Shown here piece by piece: positions 48,801-56,467 of a stretch of 64,000 nucleotides of DNA; the first letter of the stretch is position 1; each line of letters begins with the position of its first letter. The notes beneath the pieces were generated by a model that saw nothing but the letters and a program-made list of their open reading frames with translations, had not been told where the DNA came from and did no database searches. The DNA comes from JACJYC01 sp964558465 (GTDB lineage Bacteria; Bacteroidota; Bacteroidia; Chitinophagales; Saprospiraceae): contig CAZLEF010000017.1 of assembly GCA_964558465.1 (NCBI GenBank), forward strand, positions 1 through 64,000. The letters run 5' to 3'. Position numbers and translations under genes: made by a program.

Positions 48801-49472
48801 CTGAAAGGCAGGACGGAAGAAACCGGGGAAGAAATGCCGCTTCTTTTTTCCAAATCCCATCAGGATTATATCAATTACCGGAAAGCTGCCCTGGCCTTTT
48901 ACCTGCTGAGTGATTATATCGGTGAAACCCGCTTCAATGCCGCTCTGCGTGGTATCTCCCCATCCTCCAGTCTCCCCGTCTCCCAATCTCTCCTCACCCA
49001 ACTCCGCCAGCAAACCCCCGACACCCTCCAATACCTGATCCGCGATCTGTTCGAAACCATTACGTTGTACGATAACCGGATGATGGCCGCTGTTGTTGCA
49101 CCTTTGCCGGATGGGAAATACCAGGTGGACCTCGAAATTCTGGTGTCCAAATACCGGAGCGACGGCAAGGGTAACCGGCTTTTTGCCGACTCGTCTGCAG
49201 GTTCGATGGTTTACCAGGCCGGCGGCCGGCAACCCAACCTGGCCTCCCTGCCCCTGGAGGATTACATTGAGATTGGTATCTTTGGAAAAACAACGTCCGA
49301 TGGACGGGAAAGTCCAACCGAACTTTATCTGGAAAGGCACAAGGTGACCGCTATCCACAATAAAGTGCGTATCATTGTAGACCAGTTGCCGGCAGAAGCG
49401 GGCATTGATCCCTTCATCAGACTGATCGATGCCGATATTAAAGACAACCGGCAAAAAATAAAAATCAAGTGA
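45828..49472 (+). CDS. ABC-2 permease fused to M1-family aminopeptidase
   Basis: The 1214-residue protein carries about twelve membrane helices in two ABC-2-like halves (N-terminus FSTILKYELNYWRRQPGLYLY; second block near residue 310). An extracytoplasmic M1 metallopeptidase domain follows (about 640-1190). The zinc site is His936-Glu937-x-x-His940 with Glu960 in MFTEGLAEY. It probably moves or processes a peptide at the membrane, powered by the upstream ATPase. A 40-base octamer array (48956-48995) replaces the segment after NAALRG where relatives have a short Tyr/Pro-rich loop. It overlaps the sensor kinase gene by four bases. Confidence 0.9.
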   Translation: MFSTILKYELNYWRRQPGLYLYFAFLFGAAFLGMAGAAGAFDAHSAANVSTEILNSPIKIFQVFSRFNLLLAILLPGIIGMSVYRDFRHNVHTLLFVFPLQKADYLWAKFISSFSVVLILGLAIGAGFIIGENLPAVNPSLVGPTRFSEYGQLYFVFVLPNLLFYSAVVFATVALSRNIYTGFIAVLLLLMAQILTGGLLKSPDQVYFAALLDPTGETAVGYATRYWTAAESNTLLLPVNGVVLLNRLLWLLVSFFIFGGVLKYFSFSQNGLSPFPRFLQWVQSFKNKKSKNTPSGRLSTEAHLPRFDHSFLHHLRTAWKLSVFEFRFIIANWSFISLVTGGGITVTVILLAMDPPSAGKTLPLTWQVLRFPTFFFSGVIHLLTFLYAGMLAQRSRSARIDQLVDVTPVPDWVLLVSKWTALLKMQALLLFFILIGGILTQIYQGFYQFDPGHYLFELYVIQWIHFAIWALAAVFVQTLFTNPFLGLFFLVAGMLAIKSSENFGITGDICRFNEPSAGLSRTYSDLDGHGPGLARYFIYKLYWLFFGLILLCFAGLFWVRGLPQSFYERLQIARSRLNAGVATGIALLFMSFLGTGFFIRREENHPQLKRFFSETQNLWAAANEKGFKKFESAVQPQVVAVRLHIDLYPEPRLFKAGGEYTLVNRSGKTIDTLVVSTAYGENTAFGINRPFNWLSRDTFVKTNVLLLRQGLLPGDSLLLRFRVWNQPVALFQEHSRINGNGTFLHRSVFPVMGYRPVELTDPVKRKKYGLPARKTALLPTPEDTVAIDFEAIVSTSADQTAVAPGYLQRAWTEGGRRYFHYKTDTGIKPRYAVHSGRYAVKRDKWKDVSLQIYYHKDHPYNLGRILAGLKASLDYCTRHFSPYSYREIRIVAFPIREGTYATLQANTIPMSESYFITDVDDETEEAIDYPFYITAHEIAHHWWGGLADPGEIPGAKMFTEGLAEYVALKTLENAYGKPAAYNFLRQDLDLYLKGRTEETGEEMPLLFSKSHQDYINYRKAALAFYLLSDYIGETRFNAALRGISPSSSLPVSQSLLTQLRQQTPDTLQYLIRDLFETITLYDNRMMAAVVAPLPDGKYQVDLEILVSKYRSDGKGNRLFADSSAGSMVYQAGGRQPNLASLPLEDYIEIGIFGKTTSDGRESPTELYLERHKVTAIHNKVRIIVDQLPAEAGIDPFIRLIDADIKDNRQKIKIK
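48956..48995. repeat. Octamer array inside the M1 peptidase coding sequence
   Basis: Five units CTCCCCAT, CCTCCAGT, CTCCCCGT, CTCCCAAT and CTCTCCTC follow one another without gaps. They encode the Ser/Pro/Leu-rich stretch SPSSSLPVSQSLL. They share their unit with the array at 45451-45485 in the ABC ATPase gene. Confidence 0.75.
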
Positions 49473-50533
49473 TTTTCACGGTAAATATTGAGACATTTTT
49501 CCGGAAAAACGGCGAAATCATCCTCCATTTTTTGGGACTTTTATGGTTTTTTACCAGCATCAATGTTGCCTGGCAATCGGACTGGGGGGATTGGGAACAC
49601 CATAAAACCGCCATCCATCCGTTTTCGGCCTTGATCTTTCCACTTGTTTTTTATACCAATGTTTTATGGTTAATCCCGGGGTATCTCAAAAAAAGGAAAT
49701 GGGGGCGTTACGCGGTATTTTCCCTGGCCTTCGCCCTGTTGACCGAAGGCGCCCGGTCCGTTTTGTTCCTTTCCCTGAACGACGAAGTTAAACACGGATT
49801 TGTTGAGGCATGGTCAAAAGAATTTTTGAGTTATAAACATTGCCTGGGCGCCGTAGTGAACGGATTTCTGTTGTCATTGGCTTATGTTTTTGCCAGAGAC
49901 TGGATCGTTAACCTGAGTCTGATCGAAAAACTCAAAACCGAAAAATTATCAGCCGAACTGGCTTTCCTCAAATCTCAGGTCGACCCCCATTTTTTGTTCA
50001 ATACGCTGAACAGCCTTTACGCGGCAGCCCTGGAAGAAAAAGCCCACTGTACAGCGGACGGCATTATAAAACTGAGCACGCTGATGCGTTATAACCTGCA
50101 CGATTCGCAGGCGGATTTTATTTTATTGGAAAAGGAGATCGATTATATTGAAAAATTCATTGCCCTGCAACGTTTGCGAACGACAGATAAAACCCGGATC
50201 GATTTTTTAGCGCAGATCCGGGACGAAAGCCGCCGCGGCGAAAAAATTGCCCCGATGCTGCTGATCCCTTTTATTGAAAATGCCTTTAAATACGGATTAA
50301 GCCCGGTATTGGAGACCTCTATCCGCATCAGGATCACCCTGAAGGAAGGTGTTCTGAACCTGACGGTTGAAAATACCATCGTTGAAAAACCGACCGCCGG
50401 ACCCGGAAGCGGGGTAGGGCTCGAAAATGTCAAAAACCGGCTCAACATCCTCTATCCCGACCGCCATCAACTATTATTGGAAGAAAAAAACAGTATTTTT
50501 TATGCGAGACTGCAAATCAATTTGCAACGATAA
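49469..50533 (+). CDS. LytS-type sensor histidine kinase
   Basis: The 354-residue kinase has four membrane helices in its N-terminal part (about 19-31, 48-69, 79-98 and 121-143), a coiled coil (IEKLKTEKLSAELAFLKSQ) and a His_kinase domain. The phosphorylation site is in DPHFLFNTLNSL and the ATP-binding motifs are PFIENAFKYG and GSGVGLENVKNRL. The GTG start overlaps the permease stop (GTGA), implying coupled translation. It most likely controls, or is controlled by, the transporter/peptidase. Confidence 0.93.
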   Translation: MIFTVNIETFFRKNGEIILHFLGLLWFFTSINVAWQSDWGDWEHHKTAIHPFSALIFPLVFYTNVLWLIPGYLKKRKWGRYAVFSLAFALLTEGARSVLFLSLNDEVKHGFVEAWSKEFLSYKHCLGAVVNGFLLSLAYVFARDWIVNLSLIEKLKTEKLSAELAFLKSQVDPHFLFNTLNSLYAAALEEKAHCTADGIIKLSTLMRYNLHDSQADFILLEKEIDYIEKFIALQRLRTTDKTRIDFLAQIRDESRRGEKIAPMLLIPFIENAFKYGLSPVLETSIRIRITLKEGVLNLTVENTIVEKPTAGPGSGVGLENVKNRLNILYPDRHQLLLEEKNSIFYARLQINLQR

Positions 50534-50544
50534 TAATTTCGAGG

Positions 50545-50650
50545 GTGGGCGTGCCACGCAGAAGGTGTGGAGAATGCAATTTTCAATTCCTCAATTCCTC
50601 CACGCCTGTGGCGTGGCACGCACTTCCTCGCATCCTCAATTCCTCAATTA
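50545..50650. repeat. Palindromes and octamers between kinase and regulator genes
   Basis: A degenerate palindrome CCACGCAGAAGGTGTGG (50554-50570) and a perfect one CCACGCCTGTGGCGTGG (50600-50616) are interleaved with TCAATTCC/CTCGCATC octamers. The block separates two genes that are normally adjacent, so it will be present in the shared transcript if they are co-transcribed. Confidence 0.85.
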
Positions 50651-50652
50651 AC

Positions 50653-51342
50653 ATGCTCCGCACCATCGCCATAGACGACGAACCCAAAGCCCTGGAAATC
50701 ATCAAAAACCATATTTCCAGTGTGCCGTTCCTGACGCTTGAGGGGACTTTCACGGACCCCGTTCAGGCGGTCAATTATTTGAATGAAAACCCTGTCGATC
50801 TGGTGTTTCTCGATATCAACATGCCGCATATTAACGGCCTGCAATTGTTGAAAAATTTCATCCGCAGGCCCCTCATCATTTTTACTACGGCGCACAGCGA
50901 ATACGCCCTGGCCGGTTATGAAGTGGAAGCGGTGGATTACCTGCTGAAACCTTTCGATTTTCCCCGTTTTTTATTGGCGGCTACCCGGGCGAAGGAACGG
51001 CTGGCCAAAGCCCCGCCACCTGCCAACGATTTCTTTTTTGTGCAAACCGGCAACCAGCGGCGGCGGATCGATTACAGCGATATCCTGTATGTCGAAGGGG
51101 AGGGCAATTATGTCAGCTATTTTACCGGAGCAGGCAGGATACTGGTCCGGTCTTCCATCCGGGAAAGCCTGGAAGGTTTGCCCGCAGGCAGGTTCGTCCA
51201 GGTACACCGGTCATTTATCGTCGCCTTGCAATGGATTGACAAAATTGAAGATAATCACGTGTTTACAGCTCAGCGCAAGATCTCGATCGGCGCCAAATAC
51301 AGGGAGGATTTTTTCAGGATGCTGGAATCGCTCAAAAGATAA
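50653..51342 (+). CDS. LytTR-family response regulator
   Basis: The 229-residue regulator has a receiver domain (phosphoacceptor Asp54 in VFLDINMPHI, acidic pair D8/D9, Lys in LLKPFD) and a LytTR DNA-binding domain (ILYVEGEGNYVSYF ... FVQVHRSFIVAL). It is the cognate partner of the LytS kinase just upstream. The frame is open to 50545, but those codons lie in the repeat block; the ATG at 50653 starts the receiver fold exactly. Confidence 0.94.
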   Translation: MLRTIAIDDEPKALEIIKNHISSVPFLTLEGTFTDPVQAVNYLNENPVDLVFLDINMPHINGLQLLKNFIRRPLIIFTTAHSEYALAGYEVEAVDYLLKPFDFPRFLLAATRAKERLAKAPPPANDFFFVQTGNQRRRIDYSDILYVEGEGNYVSYFTGAGRILVRSSIRESLEGLPAGRFVQVHRSFIVALQWIDKIEDNHVFTAQRKISIGAKYREDFFRMLESLKR

Positions 51343-51507
51343 ACCGGATATTCACCCATAAACGTTGATCCCACCCGCACCGCCGATCCCACAACGACCG
51401 CCGCCCTTTGCAGCCGGCTGTTTTTTCGCGTGCTGCTCCGGGTAGCCTCAACCCTTATCAATTTGAATCAGGGATTGTTAACTTTGCATATCAAACCATC
51501 CGCCACC

Positions 51508-51801
51508 ATGAAAAAAGAGGAAGTCATTGCAATCATCCAAAAATATATGGCTCACCAGCCTGTAGAATGGGCAGGAATATTTGGCTCATTTGCACGTAAT
51601 GAGATGAAAAAAGACAGTGATATAGATATTGTTGTTCATTTTAAAAAGGGGATAAAAATCAGCTTATTTGACTATGTTCGGTATAAACAGGATTTGGAAG
51701 AGTTGCTGGGAAGGAAAGTTGATCTGGTAACCTATAAATACCTTCAACCCAGACTTAAAGCATATATTGACAAGGATTTGCAAATCATTTATGCTGCATG
51801 A
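51508..51801 (+). CDS. MNT-type nucleotidyltransferase (HEPN/MNT antitoxin-like)
   Basis: This 97-residue minimal nucleotidyltransferase has the signature GSFARNEMKKDSDIDIVV, with Gly26-Ser27 and metal ligands Asp38 and Asp40. In HEPN/MNT systems this protein adds nucleotides to and silences the HEPN ribonuclease toxin. Here the toxin gene that overlaps its end (ATGA) is truncated, so the antitoxin is an orphan. The region is AT-richer than its surroundings. The upstream open codons to 51430 are not family-like. Confidence 0.88.
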   Translation: MKKEEVIAIIQKYMAHQPVEWAGIFGSFARNEMKKDSDIDIVVHFKKGIKISLFDYVRYKQDLEELLGRKVDLVTYKYLQPRLKAYIDKDLQIIYAA

Positions 51802-51890
51802 AAAAAGATCCGGTTATTTATCTTGAACATGTTCTGTCTGCCATCCGGGGTTTAATGTCCTTGGCGTCTTCAGGACTCTCAGGGGTTTAA
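51798..51890 (+). pseudogene. Remnant of a HEPN (DUF86/HepT) toxin gene
   Basis: The frame starts in the normal four-base overlap with the MNT gene and reads KKDPVIYLEHVLSAI, which matches the usual N-terminus of DUF86 HEPN proteins. It then departs from the family and stops after 30 codons. The catalytic RX4-6H motif, about 80 residues further on in intact members, is absent, so the toxin cannot be functional. The sequence between the break and the GH13 promoter is only about 50 bases. Confidence 0.7.
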
Positions 51891-51901
51891 AAAAAAATGA
51901 A

Positions 51902-51909
51902 TAACTTTG
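51902..51909 (+). promoter_or_regulatory. -7 promoter box for the GH13 gene
   Basis: TAACTTTG matches TAnnTTTG. It excludes the open-frame start at 51897 and leaves the GTG at 51942 or ATG at 51954. Confidence 0.7.
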
Positions 51910-51941
51910 CTCAACATCTATCAATTTTAAACTTAAGCGAC

Positions 51942-53423
51942 GTGAAAAATCATATGATCCTTGTCCTTTCAGGGCTACTGGCCCTATTTGCCGCTTTTCT
52001 TCCGGCATGCAAAAACAAACCCGCCGAGGTTGTTGAGCCGCCGGTGGTCGCCATTGAAAAACCGCGGGCGCCCGACTGGCATAAAAACGCCGTCATTTAC
52101 GAGGTCAACCTCCGGCAATATACCCCCGAAGGCACCTTCAAAGCTTTTGAAACCCACCTTCCGCGGCTCGCTGAAATGGGCGTCGATATCCTCTGGCTCA
52201 TGCCCATCCACCCGGTGAGTGTCAAAAACCGCAAAGGCAGCCTGGGCAGCCCGTATGCCGTTGCCGATTTTTATGCCGCTAACCCCGATTACGGGACTAT
52301 GGATGATTTCAAAAACCTCGTGAAGGCCATCCACGATGCCGGCATGTATTGCATCATCGACTGGGTGCCCAACCACACCGGATGGGATCATAAATGGATC
52401 ACCGAACACAAAGACTGGTACACCCAGGATTCCCTCGGCAATGTGATCGACCCCATCGACCCCGCCACCGGCAAATCCTGGGGTTGGACCGACGTGGCCG
52501 ACCTCAATTACGATAACCCCGGATTGCGCCAGGGCATGATCGACGCCATGCAGTTCTGGGTCGAAGAAACCGGAATTGACGGTTTCCGGGTAGATGTGGC
52601 CCACAACGTGCCCGTCGACTTCTGGGCCACGTGTTCCGATTCCCTGTACGCCATCAAACCGCTGTTCATGCTGGCCGAAGCAGAAGTGCCCGCCATCCGC
52701 AACAACGGCGCTTTTGTAATGGACTACGGCTGGGAAATGCACCACCTCCTCAATGATATCGCCAGTTCGCAGGGCGCTACCAAGGATAAAACCGCCAAAC
52801 TCTCGCAAGGCAACCCCGTCCAGACAACCGCCAAAACGGAAAAGAAAAACGCCCTGGACATCGATCGGCTGATGGCGGAAAAAGCAGCCGAATATACCCA
52901 AGGCTATTTCATGCAGTTTACCTCCAACCACGACGAAAACTCCTGGTCGGCTACTGAATTTAAACGCCTGGGCGAAGGCCATAAAGCATTCGCCGTACTG
53001 ACCGCCACCTTCGACGGCATGCCCCTGATCTATACCGGCCAGGAATCGGCAATGGACAAACAACTGGTCTTTTTTGAAAAGGACAGCGTACCCTGGGGCG
53101 ACTACAAATACGCCGGATTTTACAAAACCCTTTTTGATTTGAAAGACCGCAACAAAGCGCTCTGGAACGGAAAAGATGGCGGCCCACTCGTCAAAATACC
53201 CACCGGGAAAGACGAAAACATTTACGCCTTCCTCCGCGAAAAAGACGGCGATAAAGTAGTGGTGGTCATCAATTTATCCGCTGCCGCTCAGGAATTCAAA
53301 CTGAACGGAACCGGATTTGCCGGCCGTTATTCCAATGTCTTTACCAACGAACAAATTGACCTTACCGAAGGCATGCCCCTTAAACTGAAAGCATGGGATT
53401 ACCTGGTTTTTTCGAATAAATGA
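51942..53423 (+). CDS. GH13 alpha-amylase-family lipoprotein
   Basis: The roughly 493-residue glycoside hydrolase has a lipoprotein signal (hydrophobic stretch ending FLPAC), so it is envelope-anchored. The (beta/alpha)8 motifs are VPNHTG, the nucleophile Asp218 in GFRVDVAHN, the acid Glu246 in MLAEAE and the stabiliser Asp331 in TSNHDEN. It should cleave alpha-glucosidic bonds in starch- or maltodextrin-like substrates. The GTG start at 51942 gives a positively charged signal peptide (KNH...) and follows the promoter box; the ATG at 51954 is the alternative. It is monocistronic. Confidence 0.93.
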   Translation: MKNHMILVLSGLLALFAAFLPACKNKPAEVVEPPVVAIEKPRAPDWHKNAVIYEVNLRQYTPEGTFKAFETHLPRLAEMGVDILWLMPIHPVSVKNRKGSLGSPYAVADFYAANPDYGTMDDFKNLVKAIHDAGMYCIIDWVPNHTGWDHKWITEHKDWYTQDSLGNVIDPIDPATGKSWGWTDVADLNYDNPGLRQGMIDAMQFWVEETGIDGFRVDVAHNVPVDFWATCSDSLYAIKPLFMLAEAEVPAIRNNGAFVMDYGWEMHHLLNDIASSQGATKDKTAKLSQGNPVQTTAKTEKKNALDIDRLMAEKAAEYTQGYFMQFTSNHDENSWSATEFKRLGEGHKAFAVLTATFDGMPLIYTGQESAMDKQLVFFEKDSVPWGDYKYAGFYKTLFDLKDRNKALWNGKDGGPLVKIPTGKDENIYAFLREKDGDKVVVVINLSAAAQEFKLNGTGFAGRYSNVFTNEQIDLTEGMPLKLKAWDYLVFSNK

Positions 53424-53434
53424 AATCAACCGAA

Positions 53435-53632
53435 GATGAAAGGAATTGATCCGATTTAACGATTGGAACGAATGATTCGATTTTGAAAACAATCCTCCAA
53501 AGGAGTCCTATGGACAATCAATTGTTGATTTGTTTATTCGTTTATTTGTTTATTTGACCACGCCGAGGAGTGGCGTTTCAATCGAATCAATCCAATCAAT
53601 CGGACCGATCGAATCAATCAAATCAATTAAAC
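53435..53632. repeat. Nonamer, octamer and palindrome block
   Basis: The 210-base space after the GH13 gene holds GATTGATTC-type units, CCAAAGGAGTCC, TTGTTTATTCG/TTTATTTGT units, an imperfect CCACGCC-GAGGA-GTGGCG palindrome (53558-53576) and tandem AATCGAATC/AATCAATC nonamers up to the next ATG. No gene is supported. Confidence 0.8.
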
Positions 53633-53633
53633 C

Positions 53634-54407
53634 ATGTTCCGAAACCTGATCTGCTTCACAACCCTCGTCCTCGTTTTCTCCTGCAACACTCCCCAAACGG
53701 CAGGGAACAAAAAATGGACCAGCCTCTTCAACGGTAAAAACCTGGACGGCTGGACCATGAAGATCGCCGGCTATCCCGCGGGTGAAAATTACGGCAATAC
53801 CTTCCGGGTTGAAAACGGCATTTTATCGGTGCGGTACGACCAGTACGGCAGTTTCGATAACAAATTCGGCGCCCTGTATTTCGACAAAAAATTCACAAAT
53901 TATCGCCTGAAGGCGGAATACCGGTTTGTCGGCGAAACCGCGCCGGGCGGCCCCTCCTGGGGTTTCCGCGACAGCGGGGTGCAGTATCATTGCCAGGACC
54001 CCCGGTCGATGGGTCTTGACCAGCCCTTCCCCGTTTGCCTGGAATACAACCTGCACGGCGGCAACGGAACGGACGAACGGCCCGTCGGCGAGATCTGCGC
54101 ATCGGGTATGTCCGTCGAGATCGCAGGAAAGAAGAACGAATCCTATTGCACGCCGGCCACCGTCAAAAGGACGATCCACGGCGACCAGTGGGCCATCCTC
54201 GAGATCGATGTCCGGGACGGAAAATGCCAACACTGGATCAACGGAGAAATGATCCTGGAATTTGAAAACCCCCGCTTCCGCGCTGATCATGACCTCGGCA
54301 AGGCCTTTATTCTGAACGGGAATGATGTCGTCCGGTCAGGGTTTATTTCCATTCAATCGAACAGCCATCCCATCGATTTCAGGAAAATCGAGATATCTGA
54401 ATATTAG
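53634..54407 (+). CDS. Secreted DUF1080 (3-keto-disaccharide hydrolase-like) lipoprotein
   Basis: The 257-residue lipoprotein (Cys16 in VFSCNT) is a concanavalin-like DUF1080 protein. Hallmarks are WTSLFNGKNLDGWTMK, FRVENGILSV, FGALYFDKKFTNYRLKAEYRF, RDSGVQYHC, GDQWAILEIDVRDGKCQHWINGE and GFISIQSNSHPIDFRKIEI. Family members hydrolyse 3-keto-glycosides or bind sugars. It lies between a GH13 enzyme and a T9SS cargo protein, which fits a carbohydrate theme but is no proof of function. Confidence 0.9.
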   Translation: MFRNLICFTTLVLVFSCNTPQTAGNKKWTSLFNGKNLDGWTMKIAGYPAGENYGNTFRVENGILSVRYDQYGSFDNKFGALYFDKKFTNYRLKAEYRFVGETAPGGPSWGFRDSGVQYHCQDPRSMGLDQPFPVCLEYNLHGGNGTDERPVGEICASGMSVEIAGKKNESYCTPATVKRTIHGDQWAILEIDVRDGKCQHWINGEMILEFENPRFRADHDLGKAFILNGNDVVRSGFISIQSNSHPIDFRKIEISEY

Positions 54408-54413
54408 ATGGAT

Positions 54414-54421
54414 TATCTTTA
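54414..54421 (+). promoter_or_regulatory. Possible -7 box for the T9SS gene
   Basis: TATCTTTA, one base off consensus and the same variant as at 17695-17702, lies 27 bases before the ATG at 54449. Confidence 0.4.
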
Positions 54422-54448
54422 TCATTTTGGCCAAAATTTGAATCACCT

Positions 54449-55612
54449 ATGAGAAACTTTTACTTGTGTTTAATTTTATTGATCGGACTTGCGCTTCCGG
54501 TTCAGTCCCAGATCACGATCACCGGCGCTGTTTTTCCCGCGGTGGGGGATACCCTTCATTATGCCTTTGACAATCAGCCGGCCGGTTCTGTCAATCCATT
54601 TACACCGCCCGGCGGCAACCAGCAATGGGATTTCAGCAGCCTCCAGGCGTCCCTGACCTGGGAACAAATTTTTAAAAGCCCCCAAAGCGGGGCAGGCCAT
54701 TCTGCTTTTCCGGCGGCTACCTTAATGTACAACCCCCTGAATACCGACGTGGAAGCCTACCTGAATGTGTCGGGGAATAACGTTTCCTTGTTGGGGTTTT
54801 ACGGCGATGACCCGATCGGGCTGGGCCTCGACCTGGTTTCGAATTATAATCCGCCGATCATTCAAAGCCGGCAGCCGGTCAATTTTTTCGACATCAAACA
54901 AATTTCTTCCGGGCTTCTGTTGCCCTTTTCTGCCAACGAATTACCGGCCGAACTCCTCAATCAATTGCCCGTTACGCCGGATTCTCTGCGCATCCGAATC
55001 GCCATTAACCGGCTTGACGTTGTAGACGGGTGGGGAAACCTGACCATACCTGGTGGAACCTTTGAAGTGCTGCGCGAAAAAAGAACGGAATACCGCGAAA
55101 CCCGGCTCGATGCTAAAGTGCCTCCGCTCGGATGGCTGGATATTACGGATGTGGCCATCCAGGCGTTTAATCTCAGCACCCTCGGGGTTGACACCACGGT
55201 TGCGTTCCATTTTTTGAATAACCAGTCCAAGGAACCCATTGCCATTTGTACGATGAATAACGAACTTTCGCAAGTAACCAATGTCCAATTCAAAAACCTC
55301 AATACTTCGACCGGCGTAAAAGATCCGGCGCGGGCAGCCGTCCACTTTTCCTTATTTCCTAATCCGGCGGGAGAAAAGTTATACATCCGGGCAAACGACA
55401 TCGCCCCGGGAAACTACCGGCTCATAATTTATAATGTGTTAGGCCGGGAAGTAGGGCGGCAAACCGGCTTTTTGTCGGGTAACCAGGTGGAAGAAGTATT
55501 CAATGTCGCCTACCTTGAAAACGGCGTTTATTGGTGCACGTTCTCCCGGGAGGACGCACATGGCGCAAACGGCTGGTCACAAACGGCGCCGGTGCGATTT
55601 GTGAAGCAATAG
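54449..55612 (+). CDS. Secreted protein with type IX secretion sorting domain
   Basis: A signal peptide (residues 1-20, ending PVQSQ) leads a 387-residue protein. The last 80 residues form a Por-type C-terminal sorting domain (FSLFPNPAGEKLYIRAND ... YRLIIYNVLGREVGRQ ... LENGVYWCTF), which directs export through the type IX system of Bacteroidota. The mature part (about 21-300) is beta-rich with no family I recognise. The stretch HGANGWSQTAP inside the sorting domain is slightly longer than usual. Confidence 0.83.
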   Translation: MRNFYLCLILLIGLALPVQSQITITGAVFPAVGDTLHYAFDNQPAGSVNPFTPPGGNQQWDFSSLQASLTWEQIFKSPQSGAGHSAFPAATLMYNPLNTDVEAYLNVSGNNVSLLGFYGDDPIGLGLDLVSNYNPPIIQSRQPVNFFDIKQISSGLLLPFSANELPAELLNQLPVTPDSLRIRIAINRLDVVDGWGNLTIPGGTFEVLREKRTEYRETRLDAKVPPLGWLDITDVAIQAFNLSTLGVDTTVAFHFLNNQSKEPIAICTMNNELSQVTNVQFKNLNTSTGVKDPARAAVHFSLFPNPAGEKLYIRANDIAPGNYRLIIYNVLGREVGRQTGFLSGNQVEEVFNVAYLENGVYWCTFSREDAHGANGWSQTAPVRFVKQ

Positions 55613-55764
55613 CGGCGCCATCCATCGTTAAAAAAGCGAACCCTTTCATGAGTCATCGACAGGATTCAGTACATTTTTTTGCATTCTCCAGAAATATTTC
55701 CGAACTTGCGCCCCATTGACCTGGCCGGCGACGCCTTTGTGCGTCCAACGGCAAAAAAAATATT

Positions 55765-56310
55765 TTGAACACTCACAAACAGTTTATCAGACCTGCATGC
55801 GCCTGGGCGCTGATCCTGCTGTTGCTCCTGCAGTGGGTGGGCGGGCGCATCTATATCAATGCAGTTTTTGCTGTTGAAGTGAGATCGGAAATGGACGATC
55901 AGGAAAAAGCCATCGCCGACAAAATGAAAGCCGAGATCGGGATAACCGCCCGGGTCGAGATCCGGGATGAAGCCCAAATGGAAGCGCTCCACAAACTGGG
56001 GTACGGCGCTCCTTATATTTTTACTGCCGAAGAAAACGGCGAAACCAGCTACTTTACAGTTGATCAGGCTTCAGTCGAATTGATTCAATACCAATATCAG
56101 GTCCGCGACCAGCAAGACCAGGAAGACCGGTCTGCCCGAAAAGACCGCCTGGACCGGTTGTTTTCAGACTTTTGTTTCGATGTCCCCCATGTTTCCCTCA
56201 CTAAGGATATTTTCTTCCATAAAAAGATTTTCAGGACTGCTCACCTGAATGATGTTTCCAACATTTCTACTCCTGCCCCCCCTCCCCGGCAGGCTTTGTC
56301 GTTAAGTTAA
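55765..56310 (+). CDS. Signal-anchored protein of unknown function
   Basis: I cannot assign a family. The 181-residue frame begins with TTG and has one hydrophobic segment (about 12-36), a charged helical region, and a C-terminal part with CFDVPHVSLTKDIFFHKKIF followed by the Pro-rich NISTPAPPPRQA. The next in-frame ATG would remove the hydrophobic segment, so TTG seems right. It precedes an outer-membrane barrel gene by 157 bases, a pairing that suggests, but does not prove, a joint envelope role. Confidence 0.6.
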   Translation: MNTHKQFIRPACAWALILLLLLQWVGGRIYINAVFAVEVRSEMDDQEKAIADKMKAEIGITARVEIRDEAQMEALHKLGYGAPYIFTAEENGETSYFTVDQASVELIQYQYQVRDQQDQEDRSARKDRLDRLFSDFCFDVPHVSLTKDIFFHKKIFRTAHLNDVSNISTPAPPPRQALSLS

Positions 56311-56324
56311 TAACGGCTTCTGCT

Positions 56325-56365
56325 TTTGAATTTTACATTTTGAATTTTACATTTTACATTTACTT
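56325..56365. repeat. TTTTACATTTTGAAT tandem units
   Basis: Tandem units of TGAATTTTACATTT and TTTTACAT precede the outer-membrane barrel gene. They are AT-rich, short and non-coding; this is the sense-strand counterpart of the AAAATG-type heptamers at 30505. Confidence 0.6.
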
Positions 56366-56467
56366 TAATCCGGCCTTAACTTAACGGTATCGTCATAACA
56401 TACCTGTGTTTGATCTGGTATGCTCTAAACCGTCGGTTCAATTTTCCACTATTTTAATCTTTCAACC

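Noticed and set aside
50545..50652. N-terminal extension of the LytTR regulator
   Set aside because: Codons come from the palindrome/octamer block; the receiver domain begins at 50653.
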